From NCBI GenBank assembly GCA_900756725.1, contig CAAELJ010000075.1:1-6623 (forward strand): DNA of 6,623 nt, read 5' to 3'. Source of the stretch: an uncultured Collinsella sp. (GTDB lineage Bacteria > Actinomycetota > Coriobacteriia > Coriobacteriales > Coriobacteriaceae). The notes beneath the pieces are model-generated. The model had not been told where the DNA came from and did no database searches. It saw only the letters and a list, made by a program, of their open reading frames with translations. The translations under genes and the position numbers were made by a program. Of the stretch, positions 6,175 to 6,623 are shown piece after piece (positions within the stretch are counted from its first letter, which is position 1; each line of letters opens with the position of its first letter).

Positions 6175-6303
6175 CCGCGAACTGTGCAGACAACCCCCGC
6201 AGATACGTCCGGGCGGGCTCGCAATTACTTCAGCGAGGCTGTTTTTCCCAATCAAGCGAAGAAGACGCGGGGCTTCGACGCCAGGGCGGTACCCCCGCCA
6301 GCT

Positions 6304-6484
6304 GAGCTCTAATACTTTCCCGAGAAGTGAACGAGTAAAAACGAAGCCCCGGAGCATCCACACCTTTAGACCAAAAAACCGCAGGATTCGCGCTGCAAAA
6401 CCGCAGGAAATAGCGGTCAAAATATGCCAATGCTTCGGGGGTCCAAATAAGGTCGTTCACTTCACGGGAAAAGTATTAGACCTC
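6304..6484. repeat. 181-bp near-palindromic element (MITE-like or long RNA hairpin)
   Basis: The outer arms 6304-6334 and 6453-6484 are inverted copies differing by two mismatches and one inserted base; both contain GTATTAG/CTAATAC and GTTCACTTC/GAAGTGAAC. Pairing resumes at symmetrical distances: 12 unpaired nt on each side, then 6347-6357 with 6430-6440 (11 positions, one a G-T wobble), 3 nt on each side, then 6361-6372 with 6415-6426 (9 of 12). The centre carries the 12-bp direct repeat AAAACCGCAGGA at 6375-6386 and 6397-6408, plus a small hairpin ACCGC/GCGGT. No target-site duplication is visible. Confidence 0.65.
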
Positions 6485-6512
6485 AATTCGCACCAAGCCC
6501 AAAGTCACCCCA

Positions 6513-6541
6513 GGCAGCAGGCGCGAAGCGCCGCCGCTGCC
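6513..6541. repeat. GC-rich two-tier hairpin, tandem copy 1
   Basis: The outer stem GGCAGC (6513-6518) pairs with GCTGCC (6536-6541). The inner stem GGCGC (6520-6524) pairs with GCGCC (6528-6532) around a GAA loop. The hairpin sits in a 26-bp unit (6508-6533) repeated 52 bp further on. Confidence 0.75.
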
Positions 6542-6564
6542 GCCACGGCCCCGCAGTAGCCCCA

Positions 6565-6593
6565 GGCGGCAGGCGCGAAGCGCCGAGGCCGCC
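6565..6593. repeat. GC-rich two-tier hairpin, tandem copy 2
   Basis: It has the same architecture as copy 1: outer stem GGCGGC (6565-6570) with GCCGCC (6588-6593), inner stem GGCGC (6572-6576) with GCGCC (6580-6584), GAA loop. One outer pair differs from copy 1 on both sides, A-T there and G-C here, so pairing is kept. The preceding CCCCA is shared. Confidence 0.75.
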
Positions 6594-6623
6594 GCCGGGA
6601 CTAGGGCCCGCAACAACCACGTG

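Larger units (their letters stand above)
6175..6623. other. Long region upstream of ogt without a convincing gene
   Basis: I find no supported coding sequence here. Short minus-strand open frames (6230-6460, 6154-6420) lack Shine-Dalgarno sites, start at GTG or TTG, and run across strong inverted repeats. The region is instead dominated by a 181-bp near-palindrome and two tandem GC-rich hairpins. Confidence 0.6.

Noticed and set aside
6230..6460. Minus-strand 76-codon frame starting MNDLIWTPEA
   Set aside because: GTG start without Shine-Dalgarno, spans the palindrome arms, and competes with another open frame at 6154-6420; coding is unsupported, though a small conserved peptide cannot be excluded.
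6508..6593. Possible CRISPR-like array
   Set aside because: Only two units, each a GC-rich hairpin with a short spacer, and no cas genes; better explained as REP-like hairpins.

Overview
The window looks like accessory-rich chromosome of a high-GC Gram-positive gut bacterium, most likely Collinsella or a close coriobacterial relative. That rests on G/C-rich third codon positions, the style of the FtsX-type ABC exporter and histidine kinase, AAAGGAG ribosome binding sites, and a hairpin repeat that I associate, from memory only, with Collinsella. All recognisable complete genes are on the minus strand. The only plus-strand coding traces are gene remnants.

Layout from left to right: (1) bases 1-125 hold what looks like the decayed end of a Tn916-like conjugative element: the last codons of one gene overlapped by a short helix-turn-helix gene that breaks off near base 102. 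(2) Bases 111-161 are copy 1 of a roughly 50-bp hairpin repeat. (3) Bases 161-3633 are a two-gene minus-strand operon for an ABC exporter: ATPase, then a large FtsX-type permease. (4) Bases 3634-4045 are intergenic, with repeat copy 2 and a coding-like plus-strand fragment. (5) Bases 4046-4720 are a monocistronic AIM24/TIGR00266-family gene with its own promoter, Shine-Dalgarno site and terminator. (6) Repeat copy 3 lies at 4817-4871. (7) Bases 4869-5423 are a histidine kinase reduced to its ATPase domain. (8) Bases 5566-6141 are ogt, an O6-alkylguanine-DNA alkyltransferase. (9) Bases 6142-6623 have no convincing gene but dense structure: a 181-bp near-palindrome and two tandem GC-rich hairpins with a compensatory base-pair change.

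Only the ATPase and permease clearly act together, as one ABC exporter of unknown substrate. The AIM24-family protein and ogt appear independent. No complete new system is visible. The most unusual content is non-coding: the dispersed hairpin repeat, which resembles a mobile terminator and sits beside broken genes, and the structured region upstream of ogt.
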